From Candidatus Leucobacter sulfamidivorax (lineage in GTDB: Bacteria; Actinomycetota; Actinomycetes; Actinomycetales; Microbacteriaceae): 64,000 nucleotides of DNA. The number at the start of each line of letters is the position of its first letter. The stretch's first letter is position 1. Below are positions 54,516-64,000 of the stretch, one piece after another. Under the pieces are notes generated by a model. The model searched no databases. It had not been told where the DNA came from and worked only from the letters and a program-made list of their open reading frames with translations. The stretch spans positions 1 through 64,000 of the forward strand of contig QZLF01000006.1 in the NCBI GenBank assembly GCA_016771945.1. The letters run 5' to 3'. A program made the translations under genes and the position numbers.

Positions 54516-55335
54516 ATGAGCGAGCAGCAGGCGCACGACGGATTCTCCCTCCCGGGGCACCTACCGGCTGAACGGCATCGCGGGCGCCGAGGCCGTGGCC
54601 GCCGCGCTGCGCGGCGGCTATCGGCTCATCGACTCGGCCTTCAACTACGAGAACGAGGGGGCCGTCGGGCGCGGGGTGCGCGACTCGGGCGTCGACCGCT
54701 CCGAGGTCATCGTCACGAGCAAGCTGCCGGGACGCCGTCACGGCACCGACGCCGCGCTGCTCACGATCGAGGAGAGCGTCTACCGCACGGGTCTCGACGC
54801 GATCGACCTCTACCTGATCCACTGGCCGAACCCGATCACGGGGCGCTACGTCGAGGCGTGGCGCGGCCTCGTCGAAGCCCGCGAGCGGGGCCTCGTGCGC
54901 GCGATCGGCGTCTCGAACTTCCTGCCCGAGCACCTCGAGCGCATCGAGGCGGAGACCGGGGTGCGCCCGGTCGTCAACCAGATCGAGTGCCACCCCTTCT
55001 TCCCGCAGGACGAGGCGCTGGCCTACCACCGGGAGCGCGGGATCATCACCGAGGCCTGGAGCCCGGTGGGGCGCGGCGGCGAGGTGCAGCAGCACCCGGT
55101 CGTCGCGCGGATCGCGGCGGCCCACGGCGTCACGCCGGTGCAGGCGATCCTCGCCTGGCACGTCGCGCGCGGCGCGGTACCGCTGCCGAAATCGCAGGAT
55201 CCGGCGCGCCAGCGCGAGAACCTCGCCGCCGCCTCGATCGCGCTCTCCGCCGATGAGGTCGCGGCCATCACCGCGCTCGGCCGCTTCGACGGCCGCCTGA
55301 ACGACCAGGACCCCGCGTTCTACGAGGAGTTCTGA
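54516..55335 (+). pseudogene. Aldo/keto reductase with an N-terminal frameshift
   Basis: From the ATG at 54516 the frame gives MSEQQAHDGFSLPG and then leaves the reductase frame. The right frame resumes with GTYRLNGIAGAEAVAAALRG and runs to 55335. The usual PALGFGTY junction is missing, so a short deletion of about ten bases near 54554-54560 is implied. The catalytic tetrad is otherwise complete (Asp and Tyr in LIDSAFNYENE, Lys in VTSKLPG, His in LIHWPNP). TAGGCT (54503-54508), seven bases before the ATG, shows that the promoter still faces the old start. A GTG at 54595 could restart translation but would omit the first strand. Confidence 0.7.
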
Positions 55336-55406
55336 ACGGCGCCGCCGAGCCGCCGCTTCGCCGCGCTGACATCCGACTCCGAGCCGCGGCCTGCGACAAT
55401 GGTCTG

Positions 55407-56720
55407 GTGGATCCGAACAAGCTGAATCACGAGGCGAAGCCCGCCGAGGGCGGGCTGATCCGCACCCGACCCCGGAAGAGCGCCGGGACCGGCGATGCCG
55501 CCCGCCCCCAGACCCGGCCCCGCACCGAGGGCTGGACGCAGCTCACCGGGCCCGACGGGCGCCCGACCCTGCAGTTCGCCTCGCCGCGCGTGAAGCAGCC
55601 GGACACGCACCTCGCCGACCTGACGCTCGCCGAGCGCGAGGCGAAGGTCGCCGAGCTGGGGCTGCCGAAGTTCCGGGCCAGGCAGCTCTCGAAGCACTAC
55701 TTCGAGCACCGCACGACCGATCCGGAGCAGATGACCGACCTGCCGAAGGATCGGCGGGAGGAACTCGCGACGGCCTTCTTCCCGCCGCTCCTCACCGAGG
55801 TGAAGCGCCTCGTCACCGACGACGGCGCCACGATCAAGTTCCTGTGGCGGCTCTTCGACGGCGCGCTCGTCGAGTCCGTGCTCATGCGCTACCCGGGGCG
55901 GATCACGCTCTGCGTCTCGAGCCAGTGCGGCTGCGGCATGAACTGCCCGTTCTGCGCGACCGGCCAGGCCGGGCTCACCCGCAACATGTCGACCGCCGAG
56001 ATCCTCGACCAGGTCGTGCAGGCGAACCGGGTCATCGCGGAAGGCGGGCTGGGGCGCATGCGCGAGGCCGGCAACGGCGCAGAGCCCGAGCGCGTGAACA
56101 ACATCGTCTTCATGGGCATGGGGGAGCCGCTCGCCAACTACAAGCGCGTCATGAACGCCGTGCACCGCATGGTCGCGCCGTCCCCCGAGGGCCTCGGCAT
56201 GTCGGCGCGCGGCATCACGGTCTCGACGGTGGGGCTCGCCCCGGCGATCCGCAAGCTCGCCGACGAGGAGATCCCCGTCACCTTCGCGCTGTCGCTGCAC
56301 GCCCCCGATGACGAGCTGCGCGACGAGATGATCCCCGTCAACAGCCGGTGGAAGGTCGAGGAGGTGCTCGACGCGGCCTACCACTACTACGAGACGACGG
56401 GCCGCCGGGTCTCGATCGAGTACGCGCTCATCAAGGACATGAACGACCATCCCTGGCGCGCCGACCTGCTGGCGGAGAAGCTGAACGCCCGCGGCCGCGG
56501 CTGGGTGCACGTGAACCCGATCCCGCTGAACCCGACCCCGGGCTCGGTGTGGACCTGCTCGACACGCGAGGTCACCCGCGAGTTCGTGGATCGCCTGAAC
56601 GCCGCCGGCATCCCGACCACGCTGCGCGACACCCGAGGCAAGGAGATCGACGGGGCCTGCGGGCAGCTGGTCGCCACGGAGCAGGACAAGGCGGACGCGG
56701 CGCTCGCGGTCGCCGGGTAG
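55407..56720 (+). CDS. rlmN: Dual-specificity 23S rRNA/tRNA methyltransferase RlmN
   Basis: A protein of 437 residues, a radical SAM enzyme methylating C2 of A2503 in 23S rRNA and A37 in tRNA. The [4Fe-4S] cysteines are in [11 protein letters not shown] (C-x3-C-x2-C, near 176) and the methyl-carrying Cys in DGACGQL near 419. About 60 N-terminal residues before the core are Arg/Pro-rich and not conserved. GACAAT (55395-55400) is six bases before the GTG, so the mRNA is probably leaderless. Confidence 0.96.
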   Translation: MDPNKLNHEAKPAEGGLIRTRPRKSAGTGDAARPQTRPRTEGWTQLTGPDGRPTLQFASPRVKQPDTHLADLTLAEREAKVAELGLPKFRARQLSKHYFEHRTTDPEQMTDLPKDRREELATAFFPPLLTEVKRLVTDDGATIKFLWRLFDGALVESVLMRYPGRITLCVSSQCGCGMNCPFCATGQAGLTRNMSTAEILDQVVQANRVIAEGGLGRMREAGNGAEPERVNNIVFMGMGEPLANYKRVMNAVHRMVAPSPEGLGMSARGITVSTVGLAPAIRKLADEEIPVTFALSLHAPDDELRDEMIPVNSRWKVEEVLDAAYHYYETTGRRVSIEYALIKDMNDHPWRADLLAEKLNARGRGWVHVNPIPLNPTPGSVWTCSTREVTREFVDRLNAAGIPTTLRDTRGKEIDGACGQLVATEQDKADAALAVAG

Positions 56721-56722
56721 CC

Positions 56723-57781
56723 CTACCGCCTCAGCGCACCCGCGAGCGCCTCGACGTCGGCCGCCGAGTTCCAGAGGTGGAACGCGATGCGCGCGTTCCC
56801 CGCGCGTCCGGACGCGGTGATCCCGGCCGCCTGCATCGCCGCGAGGTCGCGGCCGTCCGGATCGGCCCAGGCCACGATCGCAGAGTCGCCCGGCGGCAGC
56901 CCGAGGACGGCTCGGGCCCCGTTCGCGAGGCCGAGGTCGTGCGCGTGCACGGCGGCCGGGTCGAGCCCGGCGAAGAGCCGTAGCGCGGTCTCCGTGCCGG
57001 CGATCGAGGGCCAGGCGGGGGAGAGGTCGAAGCGCCCGGCGCCCGCGGCGAGCGGCATGTGGTCGGCGTAGCACGACGCCCAGACGTCGTCGGCCGAGCA
57101 CCAGCCGGCCGCGACGGGCGTCATCGTGTCGTCGAGTCCGGCGCGCACGGCGAGGAAGGCGGTGCCGCGCGGGGCGCAGAGCCATTTGTAGGCGTGGCAG
57201 ACGGTGAAGTCGAAGTCCGCGGCGCCGACCGGGAGCCAGCCCAGGGACTGGGTGAGGTCGACGAGGGTGCGCGCGCCGACCTCGGCGGCGCCCCGCACGA
57301 TGGCGGCATGATCGGCGACGCGGCCGTCGGCCGACTGCACGAGCGAGAAGGCGACGAGCGCGGTCTCGGGCCCGATCGCGGAGGGGAGCGCCTCGAGCGG
57401 GACGGGCCGCACGCGCACCCCGCGGGCGGCGAGCTGCGCGAAGGGGTGCACGAGCGAGGCGAAGTCGCCCTCGGCGCAGAGCACCTCGGCGCCGTCCGGC
57501 AGCGACGTCGCCACGACCGAGACGAGCTGCGAGACCTGGGAGCCGACCGCCACGCGCTCGGCGTCGACGCCCGCAAGGCCCGCGTAGAGCGCGCGGCACC
57601 GCTCGACGGACTCGCCGATCGCCGCCGGGTCGATCCGGCCCACGGCCCACTCGTCGACGAAGTCGCGCATCGCCCGGGCCGTCGCGATGCTCGGCAGGCC
57701 GCTCGTGCACGCCGCGAGGTAGCCCGGGGCCGGCGCGAAGTGATGGCCGAAGGGCGATTCGCCACGGTTCATTCCGTCCAT
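56723..57781 (-). CDS. Class V aminotransferase / cysteine desulfurase-like PLP enzyme
   Basis: A protein of 352 residues with fold type I, class V. The PLP lysine is K199 in CHAYKWLCAPRG, and DLTQSLGWLP upstream carries the Asp that holds the pyridine ring. There is no Cys-loop typical of active cysteine desulfurases, so a kynureninase- or isopenicillin-epimerase-like activity on an unknown amino acid is as likely. TAGCCT ends six bases before the ATG on the minus strand (leaderless). It is divergent from a LysR gene that probably controls it. Confidence 0.86.
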   Translation of the reverse strand: MDGMNRGESPFGHHFAPAPGYLAACTSGLPSIATARAMRDFVDEWAVGRIDPAAIGESVERCRALYAGLAGVDAERVAVGSQVSQLVSVVATSLPDGAEVLCAEGDFASLVHPFAQLAARGVRVRPVPLEALPSAIGPETALVAFSLVQSADGRVADHAAIVRGAAEVGARTLVDLTQSLGWLPVGAADFDFTVCHAYKWLCAPRGTAFLAVRAGLDDTMTPVAAGWCSADDVWASCYADHMPLAAGAGRFDLSPAWPSIAGTETALRLFAGLDPAAVHAHDLGLANGARAVLGLPPGDSAIVAWADPDGRDLAAMQAAGITASGRAGNARIAFHLWNSAADVEALAGALRR

Positions 57782-57814
57782 GCGGCCAGGCTAGCCAGCG
57801 GCTCCACATAATCA

Positions 57815-57867
57815 AAGCGAATCATTCTTATTCCATGCTTTGCGTTCGCTTATGCATGAGTTACGAT
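57815..57867. promoter_or_regulatory. Divergent promoter/operator between the aminotransferase and LysR genes
   Basis: AAGCGAA (57815-57821) and TTCGCTT (57845-57851) are exact inverted copies, and CATGC/GCATG (57834-57838, 57854-57858) form a second inverted pair. TTGCGT (57840-57845) and TACGAT (57862-57867), 16 bases apart, form the LysR promoter. The stretch is AT-rich. It is the obvious place for LysR to bind and regulate both directions. Confidence 0.55.
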
Positions 57868-57873
57868 CGGTGA

Positions 57874-58824
57874 ATGACCAGCACTCGCCACGCGGATCCG
57901 CTCGGGGCGATCGACTCGACCGAGCTGCGCATCCTCCACGCCCTCGCGACCACCGGCTCGCTGACCGCCGCCGCCGCGAGCCTCGGCCTCAGCCAGCCCG
58001 CCGTCAGCCAGCGCATCAAGCGCGTGGAAACGCGGCTCGCCGTGCCCCTGATCGAGCGTCAGGGGCGGGGGATCCGCCTCACCACCGCGGGAAACATCCT
58101 CGCCGAGCACGCGCGCACGGTCGTCGCCGAGATCGACGCGGCGCTCGCGGCGATCGACGATCTGCGCGGCGAGCGCGGCGGGGCGCTGCGCCTCGTCGGC
58201 TTCCCCTCCGCCTCGGCCACCATCGTGCCGGGGATGATGCAGCGCCTGGCGCAGGAGGCGCCCGAGGTCTCCCTGCAGTACCGCGAGGCCGAGCCCCCCG
58301 GGGCGATCGCGCTGCTGCGCGACGGCGAGGTCGACTGCGCACTGATCTTCGAGTACGAGGGCACGGGCGAGCTGCCCGCCGGCAGCGCGTTCACCCCGCT
58401 GTGGCGGGAGACCGTGAGCCTCGTCGTGTCCGCCGAGCGCGCGGGGGGCCAGCCCGTGGCGCACCTCGGCGACTATGCCGCCGACCAGTGGATCGCCGGC
58501 TGCGAGAAGTGCCGCGGCCACCTGCTCTCCGCCGCCGCCGCGAGCGGCTTCGAGCCCGACATCGTGCAGGAGACCGACAACGTGCCCGCCATGCTCGCGA
58601 TGGCCGCCGCGGGCGGCGCGGTCGCCCTCGTGGCGGGCCTCGCGCTCGCCGCGGCGCGCACGCTCCCGGACGGCGCCACGGCGCTGCCGCTCGATCCGCC
58701 CCGCTACCGGACCATCGGCCTCGTGTCGATGGACACCGCCAACGAGAGCCCCCAGGTGAAGCTGTGCAAGCGGCTGCTGGCGGGGGTCGACGGCAGCACC
58801 TGGGAGCTGGAGTCCGTGCGGTGA
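57874..58824 (+). CDS. LysR-family transcriptional regulator
   Basis: A protein of 316 residues. The winged helix-turn-helix (about 16-75) reads [20 protein letters not shown] then [15 protein letters not shown], and the effector domain (about 100-300) has the two-lobe periplasmic-binding fold. The ATG at 57874 is six bases after TACGAT (leaderless). It likely controls the divergent aminotransferase and itself. The downstream transporter gene overlaps its stop (GTGA), so both are in one operon. Confidence 0.93.
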   Translation: MTSTRHADPLGAIDSTELRILHALATTGSLTAAAASLGLSQPAVSQRIKRVETRLAVPLIERQGRGIRLTTAGNILAEHARTVVAEIDAALAAIDDLRGERGGALRLVGFPSASATIVPGMMQRLAQEAPEVSLQYREAEPPGAIALLRDGEVDCALIFEYEGTGELPAGSAFTPLWRETVSLVVSAERAGGQPVAHLGDYAADQWIAGCEKCRGHLLSAAAASGFEPDIVQETDNVPAMLAMAAAGGAVALVAGLALAAARTLPDGATALPLDPPRYRTIGLVSMDTANESPQVKLCKRLLAGVDGSTWELESVR

Positions 58825-60125
58825 ACGAGGTCCTGCGGACCGCCGAGCGCCCCGCGCCCGAGCGGCTCACCGAGGCGCAGATCGCCCGACTGCAGCGACG
58901 CACCATCTGGGTGCTCTCGATCGCGACGATCCTCGGCGGCTTCGGCGTCGGGGCGACGCTCTCGGTGGGCGCCCTGCTGCTCGCCGAGGTGAGCGGCAAC
59001 GACGCGATCTCGGGCCTCGCCTCGGCCGTGTTCAACCTCGGCGCGGCGATCGCAGGCATCCCGCTCGCGCGCCTCGCGATGCGGCGGGGGCGCCGGCCGG
59101 CGCTCGTGCTCGGCAGCGTCGTCGCCATGGTCGGCGCGATCGTCGCGATCTACTCGACCGTGGTGGGGCAGTGGTGGCTGCTCACGATCGGTCTCGCTAT
59201 GGTCGGCTTCGCGAGCGCCGTGCAGCTGCTCTCCCGCTTCTCGGCGACCGACCTCGCGGTGCCCGGCAAGCGGGCGCGCGACCTCTCGCTCGTGGTGTGG
59301 TCCATCACCGTCGGCGCGGTGATCGGCCCCAACCTCATCGGCCCCGGCGCGCTGGTCGGCGGCCTCATCGGGGTGACGCCGCTCGCGGGCGTCTTCGTCT
59401 TCACGGTGATCGCGCAGGCGTTCGCCGCGCTCGTCAACTGGTTCGGGCTCAGGCCCGATCCGCTGCTGACCGCGCGCGGACTGCGCAGCGACGATCCCGC
59501 CCATTCGCCGAACGCGCCGGGCGAGGGATCCGTCATCGGCGACCGCCGTGCGCAGTGGCTCACGATCGTCGCGGTCGCGATGGCCCAGGCGATCATGGTC
59601 GCCCTCATGGCCATGACCCCGCTGCACCTCATGCATCACGAGGGCACTCCGGAGCTCGTCGGCTTCACGCTGAGCCTGCACATCGCCGGCATGTACGCCC
59701 TCTCCCCGGTCTTCGGCATACTCGCCAGCCGCTTCGGGCGCCTGCAGGTGATCGCGCTCGGCTGGGTGCTGCTGCTCGTCGCCATCGTCATCGCCTACTT
59801 CTCGGGGCCCTCGCACCTGCTCGTGCAGATCGCGCTGACGCTCGTGGGTCTCGGCTGGGGCGCGGTGACGGTCGCCGGCGCCGCGCTGCTCACGGAGATC
59901 ACGCCCGCGCACGACCGCCCGCGCTGGCAGGGCCGCTCCGATGCGATCATGAGCCTCGCGGGGGCGATCGCCGGCGCGCTCTCGGGCGTCATCTTCGCGA
60001 TCGGGGACTTCTCCTTCCTCGCCCTGCTGTCTGGGCTGCTGCTGCTCGCCGGGATCCTATCGTCGCTGCAGACGAGCCTGCGCCGGCGTCGCGAGCAGGC
60101 CGGGAAGCAGGCCGCCTCGCGATAG
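58821..60125 (+). CDS. Major facilitator superfamily transporter
   Basis: A protein of 434 residues with about twelve membrane helices and a central cytoplasmic loop (about 207-235). The MFS A-type motif appears as [16 protein letters not shown] after helix 2, and again as [14 protein letters not shown] in the second half. It is an exporter-like MFS of unknown substrate; co-transcription with LysR and the neighbouring aminotransferase suggests a link to an amino-acid-derived compound. The GTG at 58821 overlaps the LysR stop. Confidence 0.9.
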   Translation: MNEVLRTAERPAPERLTEAQIARLQRRTIWVLSIATILGGFGVGATLSVGALLLAEVSGNDAISGLASAVFNLGAAIAGIPLARLAMRRGRRPALVLGSVVAMVGAIVAIYSTVVGQWWLLTIGLAMVGFASAVQLLSRFSATDLAVPGKRARDLSLVVWSITVGAVIGPNLIGPGALVGGLIGVTPLAGVFVFTVIAQAFAALVNWFGLRPDPLLTARGLRSDDPAHSPNAPGEGSVIGDRRAQWLTIVAVAMAQAIMVALMAMTPLHLMHHEGTPELVGFTLSLHIAGMYALSPVFGILASRFGRLQVIALGWVLLLVAIVIAYFSGPSHLLVQIALTLVGLGWGAVTVAGAALLTEITPAHDRPRWQGRSDAIMSLAGAIAGALSGVIFAIGDFSFLALLSGLLLLAGILSSLQTSLRRRREQAGKQAASR

Positions 60126-60136
60126 ACTGGGCCGCG

Positions 60137-61687
60137 ATGTCTGACACCGCCTCGCCCCAGTTCTCGACCGCATCCGGCAGCGACGTCCGCGTGCGCTTCT
60201 GCCCGTCCCCGACCGGCACTCCGCACGTCGGCATGGTGCGCACGGCGCTCTTCAACTGGGCCTATGCCCGGCACACCGGCGGCACCTTCGTGTTCCGCAT
60301 CGAGGACACCGACGCCGCCCGCGACAGCGAGGAGAGCTACGGCCAGATCATCGACTCGCTGCGCTGGCTCGGGCTCGACTGGGACGAGGGCATCGACGTC
60401 GGCGGTCCGCACGGCCCCTACCGGCAGTCCGAGCGCCTCGGGATCTACCGGGAGATCGCGGATCGCCTGCTCGCAGCCGGCCACCTCTACGAGAGCTACT
60501 CGACGGCCGAGGAGATCGACGCGCGCAACGAGGCCGCGGGCCGCCCGAAGCAGCTCGGCTACGACAACCACGACCGCGACCTCACCGAGGAGCAGCGGGC
60601 GGCGTTCCGCGCGGAGGGCCGCGAGCCGGCGCTGCGCTTCCGCGTGCCCGACGTCGACCTCGGCTTCGACGACCTCGTGCGCGGGCCCATCACCTTCCCG
60701 GCCGGGTCGACCATCGATTTCGTGGTCGTGCGCCCGAACGGCGCCCCGCTCTACACGCTCACGAACCCTGTCGACGACGCGCTCATGGGCATCACCCACG
60801 TGCTGCGCGGCGAGGATCTGCTCTCGTCGACGCCGCGTCAGGTCGCCCTGCACCGCGCGCTCGTCGAGCTCGGCATCGAGCCGGCGATCCCGCGCTTCGG
60901 CCACCTGCCCTACGTCATGGGCGAGGGCAACAAGAAGCTCTCCAAGCGGGATCCCGAGTCGAATCTGCTGCACCACCGCGACCGCGGCTTCATCCCGGAG
61001 GGGCTGCTCAACTACCTGTCGCTGCTCGGCTGGTCGCTGGCGGCGGATCGGGACGTCTTCACCCGCGAGGAGATGGTGGCCGCGTTCGACGTCGTCGACG
61101 TGAATCCCAACCCCGCGCGCTTCGATCAGAAGAAGGCCGACGCGATCAACGCGGATCACATCCGCCTGCTCCCGGAGGCCGACTTCGGCGAGCGGATCCT
61201 GCCGTACCTCATCGCCGGGGGAGCGCTGCCGGTCGAGCCGAGCGCGGCGCAGCTCGAGATCGTGCGGCGGGCCGTGCCCCTCGTGCAGAGCCGCATCACG
61301 GTGCTCTCCGAGGTCGTGCCCATGATGGCCTTCCTCTTCACGAGCGCGGACGCGCTCGTCACCGAGGACGACGCGCTCGCCTCCTTGAAGGAGGACGCCG
61401 GCACCGTGCTGCGCCAGAGCATCGACAGGCTCGACGCGGAGGTGCCCGCGGACGAGTGGCGCACCGAGAACATCCAGGCCGTGCTGCAGACCGCGCTCAC
61501 CGATCCCGAGCAGGGGCTCGGGCTGAAGCCCCGCGTGGCCTTCGGCGCGCTGCGCGTCGCGATCTCGGGCCGACGGGTCTCGCCTCCGCTCTTCGAGTCG
61601 ATGGAGCTGCTCGGCAGGGAGGAGTCGCTGCAGCGCCTGGCACGGCTCATGCACCGCCTGGAGCCGCGTCACGGAGACCAGCGCTGA
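60137..61687 (+). CDS. gltX: Glutamyl-tRNA synthetase
   Basis: A protein of 516 residues, class I synthetase charging tRNA-Glu. The HIGH-type motif is in [18 protein letters not shown] (residues 21-38), the KMSKS-type motif is KKLSKRD (near 263), and the anticodon-binding helical domain follows (about 330-500). The ATG at 60137 lies eight bases after TAGACT (60123-60128), which overlaps the MFS stop, so gltX has its own leaderless-type promoter. Confidence 0.96.
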   Translation: MSDTASPQFSTASGSDVRVRFCPSPTGTPHVGMVRTALFNWAYARHTGGTFVFRIEDTDAARDSEESYGQIIDSLRWLGLDWDEGIDVGGPHGPYRQSERLGIYREIADRLLAAGHLYESYSTAEEIDARNEAAGRPKQLGYDNHDRDLTEEQRAAFRAEGREPALRFRVPDVDLGFDDLVRGPITFPAGSTIDFVVVRPNGAPLYTLTNPVDDALMGITHVLRGEDLLSSTPRQVALHRALVELGIEPAIPRFGHLPYVMGEGNKKLSKRDPESNLLHHRDRGFIPEGLLNYLSLLGWSLAADRDVFTREEMVAAFDVVDVNPNPARFDQKKADAINADHIRLLPEADFGERILPYLIAGGALPVEPSAAQLEIVRRAVPLVQSRITVLSEVVPMMAFLFTSADALVTEDDALASLKEDAGTVLRQSIDRLDAEVPADEWRTENIQAVLQTALTDPEQGLGLKPRVAFGALRVAISGRRVSPPLFESMELLGREESLQRLARLMHRLEPRHGDQR

Positions 61688-61689
61688 CC

Positions 61690-62683
61690 ATGATCGAGAC
61701 CGTGGCCGCCAACCCGGACAGTCCCTACGGCGTCGCCGTCATCGGCGGCGGGCCCGCCGGGCTCTCGGCGGGCCTGCAGCTCGTGCGGGCGAACCGGCGC
61801 ATCGCGATCCTCGACTCGAACCGACCGCGCCACGCGGCCACGCTGCAGTCGCACGGCTTCCTGACGCGCGACGGGGTCTCGCCGCTCGAGCTGCGCAGGC
61901 TCGGCCGCGAGGAGTTCGAGGCGTACCCGACCGCGCGCTTCGCGCAGGCGAAGGCATCCGAGGTCGTGCCGCTCGAGCGCGAGGAGGCGCTCGCGGTCGG
62001 CTTCCCCGACGGCATCGGCTTCCGCGTGCGGGGCACGGGGATCCGCGGCTCCGCCGATATCGAGATCGTGTCGCGCCGCGTGCTCATCGCCGCGGGTCTG
62101 ACCGAGGAGCTGCCGCCGTTCCCCACGATCCGCGCCTACTACGGCACGGCCCTGCACAGCTGCGTCGAATGCGACGGATTCGAGAAGACGGACAAGCCCC
62201 TCGCGCTCATCGGCGAGACGACCGACGTGTTCGCACGCGCCCTGCTCATCAGCCGCTTCTCGAGCGACCTCGTCGTCTTCACGAACGGCGCCGACACAGT
62301 GAGAGCCGAGCAGGAGGCGCAGCTCGCGCGCATCGGCATCCGCGTCGAGCGGCGGCCGATCGCGGACATCGAGGGGGAGCGCGCCGAGATGACCGGGGTG
62401 CGCCTCGTGGACGGCGAGGTGGTCCCGCGCGTCGGGGGCTTCGTCCGGCCGCGCTGGCACGCACCCGTCGAGTTCCTCGGCGAGGCGCCGCTCGAGCGCG
62501 ACGACTGGGGGCTCGTGGTGGTCGACGATCGCGGGGAGACGTCGATCCGCGGCGTCTACGCCGTCGGCGACATCGTGCCGCCCGGGCCGCAGCAGCTCGT
62601 GATCGCGGCGGGCGCGGGCGCCCGCATCGCGGCGAAACTGAACATGGACATGATCCGGGGTGCGCTCGGGGTGGGAGTCGTAG

Positions 62684-62691
<8 letters not shown>
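61690..62691 (+). CDS. Thioredoxin reductase-like FAD/NAD(P) oxidoreductase
   Basis: A protein of 333 residues with the FAD motif GGGPAGLSAGL (19-29), a redox-active-type CVEC pair (C158, C161), and the closing FAD motif YAVGDIVPPGPQQLVIAAGAG (near 299). The second nucleotide-binding motif, normally GGGDSA, is replaced by IGETTD, so NADPH binding may be changed or lost. Similar short flavoproteins include gliotoxin/holomycin-type dithiol oxidases and bacilliredoxin reductases. It begins two bases after gltX. Confidence 0.86.

Positions 62692-64000
<1,309 letters not shown>

Overview
The window is a GC-rich (roughly 70%), gene-dense stretch of bacterial chromosome. Short gaps, stop/start overlaps (ATGA, GTGA), GTG and TTG starts, a GuaB1-type enzyme, an Ala/Glu-tailed ribosomal protein S16, DUF222-HNH and DUF6297-like proteins and many leaderless promoters point to an actinobacterium. 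A member of the Microbacteriaceae (Leucobacter-like) is the best guess; this is inferred from gene content and no 16S gene is present. There is no prophage, CRISPR array or complete insertion sequence. Horizontal or unstable traits are limited to a VapBC toxin-antitoxin pair, a broken lipoprotein gene, a frameshifted aldo/keto reductase and a few small repeats.

Layout. 1-3.5 kb: a small repeat cluster, a polytopic membrane protein, a phenol/3-hydroxybenzoate-type flavoprotein monooxygenase and a divergent IclR regulator. 3.6-15.6 kb: a VOC protein, GuaB1 (probably a GMP reductase), threonine synthase, an AI-2E-type permease, a YbaK-like deacylase, a holin-like membrane protein, an ABC ATPase/permease pair, a flavin-binding protein, a CrtC-like lipocalin and an HNH endonuclease. 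15.8-23.6 kb: smc, then an ABC exporter with a histidine kinase and response regulator. 23.7-29.3 kb: a branched-chain amino-acid (Liv) importer, with the binding protein on + and livHMGF converging on - onto a shared 13-bp terminator hairpin. 29.4-38.4 kb: the protein-targeting and translation block ftsY, (broken lipoprotein, vapBC, macro-domain protein), ffh, a YbdK-type ligase, rpsP-khpA-rimM-trmD and rplS. 38.5-42.2 kb: lepB, rnhB, murI, rph and rdgB. 42.2-49.8 kb: a 1000-residue kinase/M23-like/class III aminotransferase fusion, then a minus-strand operon for a sugar-type ABC importer ending in a LysE exporter. 49.9-54.5 kb: tRNA-Leu, leuB, ilvE, a membrane protein and an FAH-family hydrolase. 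54.5-64 kb: broken aldo/keto reductase, rlmN, class V aminotransferase divergent from LysR-MFS, gltX, a thioredoxin-reductase-like flavoprotein, a queuosine-precursor transporter and the 3' part of tgt.

How the genes work together. FtsY, Ffh and LepB form the co-translational export route. RpsP, KhpA, RimM, TrmD and RplS serve ribosome and tRNA maturation; RlmN, GltX and Tgt are further translation genes. The transporter YhhQ/QueT lies next to tgt, and no queuosine synthesis gene is in view, which suggests salvage. LeuB, IlvE and the Liv importer cover synthesis and uptake of branched-chain amino acids, and a leucine tRNA sits directly before leuB.

The most notable observations are: (i) the kinase/phospho-lyase-like fusion at 42157-45159; (ii) LivH carrying a secreted, carboxypeptidase-regulatory-like domain on its N terminus; (iii) an inverted repeat embedded in frame inside smc; (iv) at least thirteen genes whose -10 box lies only 6-9 bases before the start codon, implying leaderless mRNAs; and (v) two genes caught in decay. 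I found no convincing wholly new multi-gene system.
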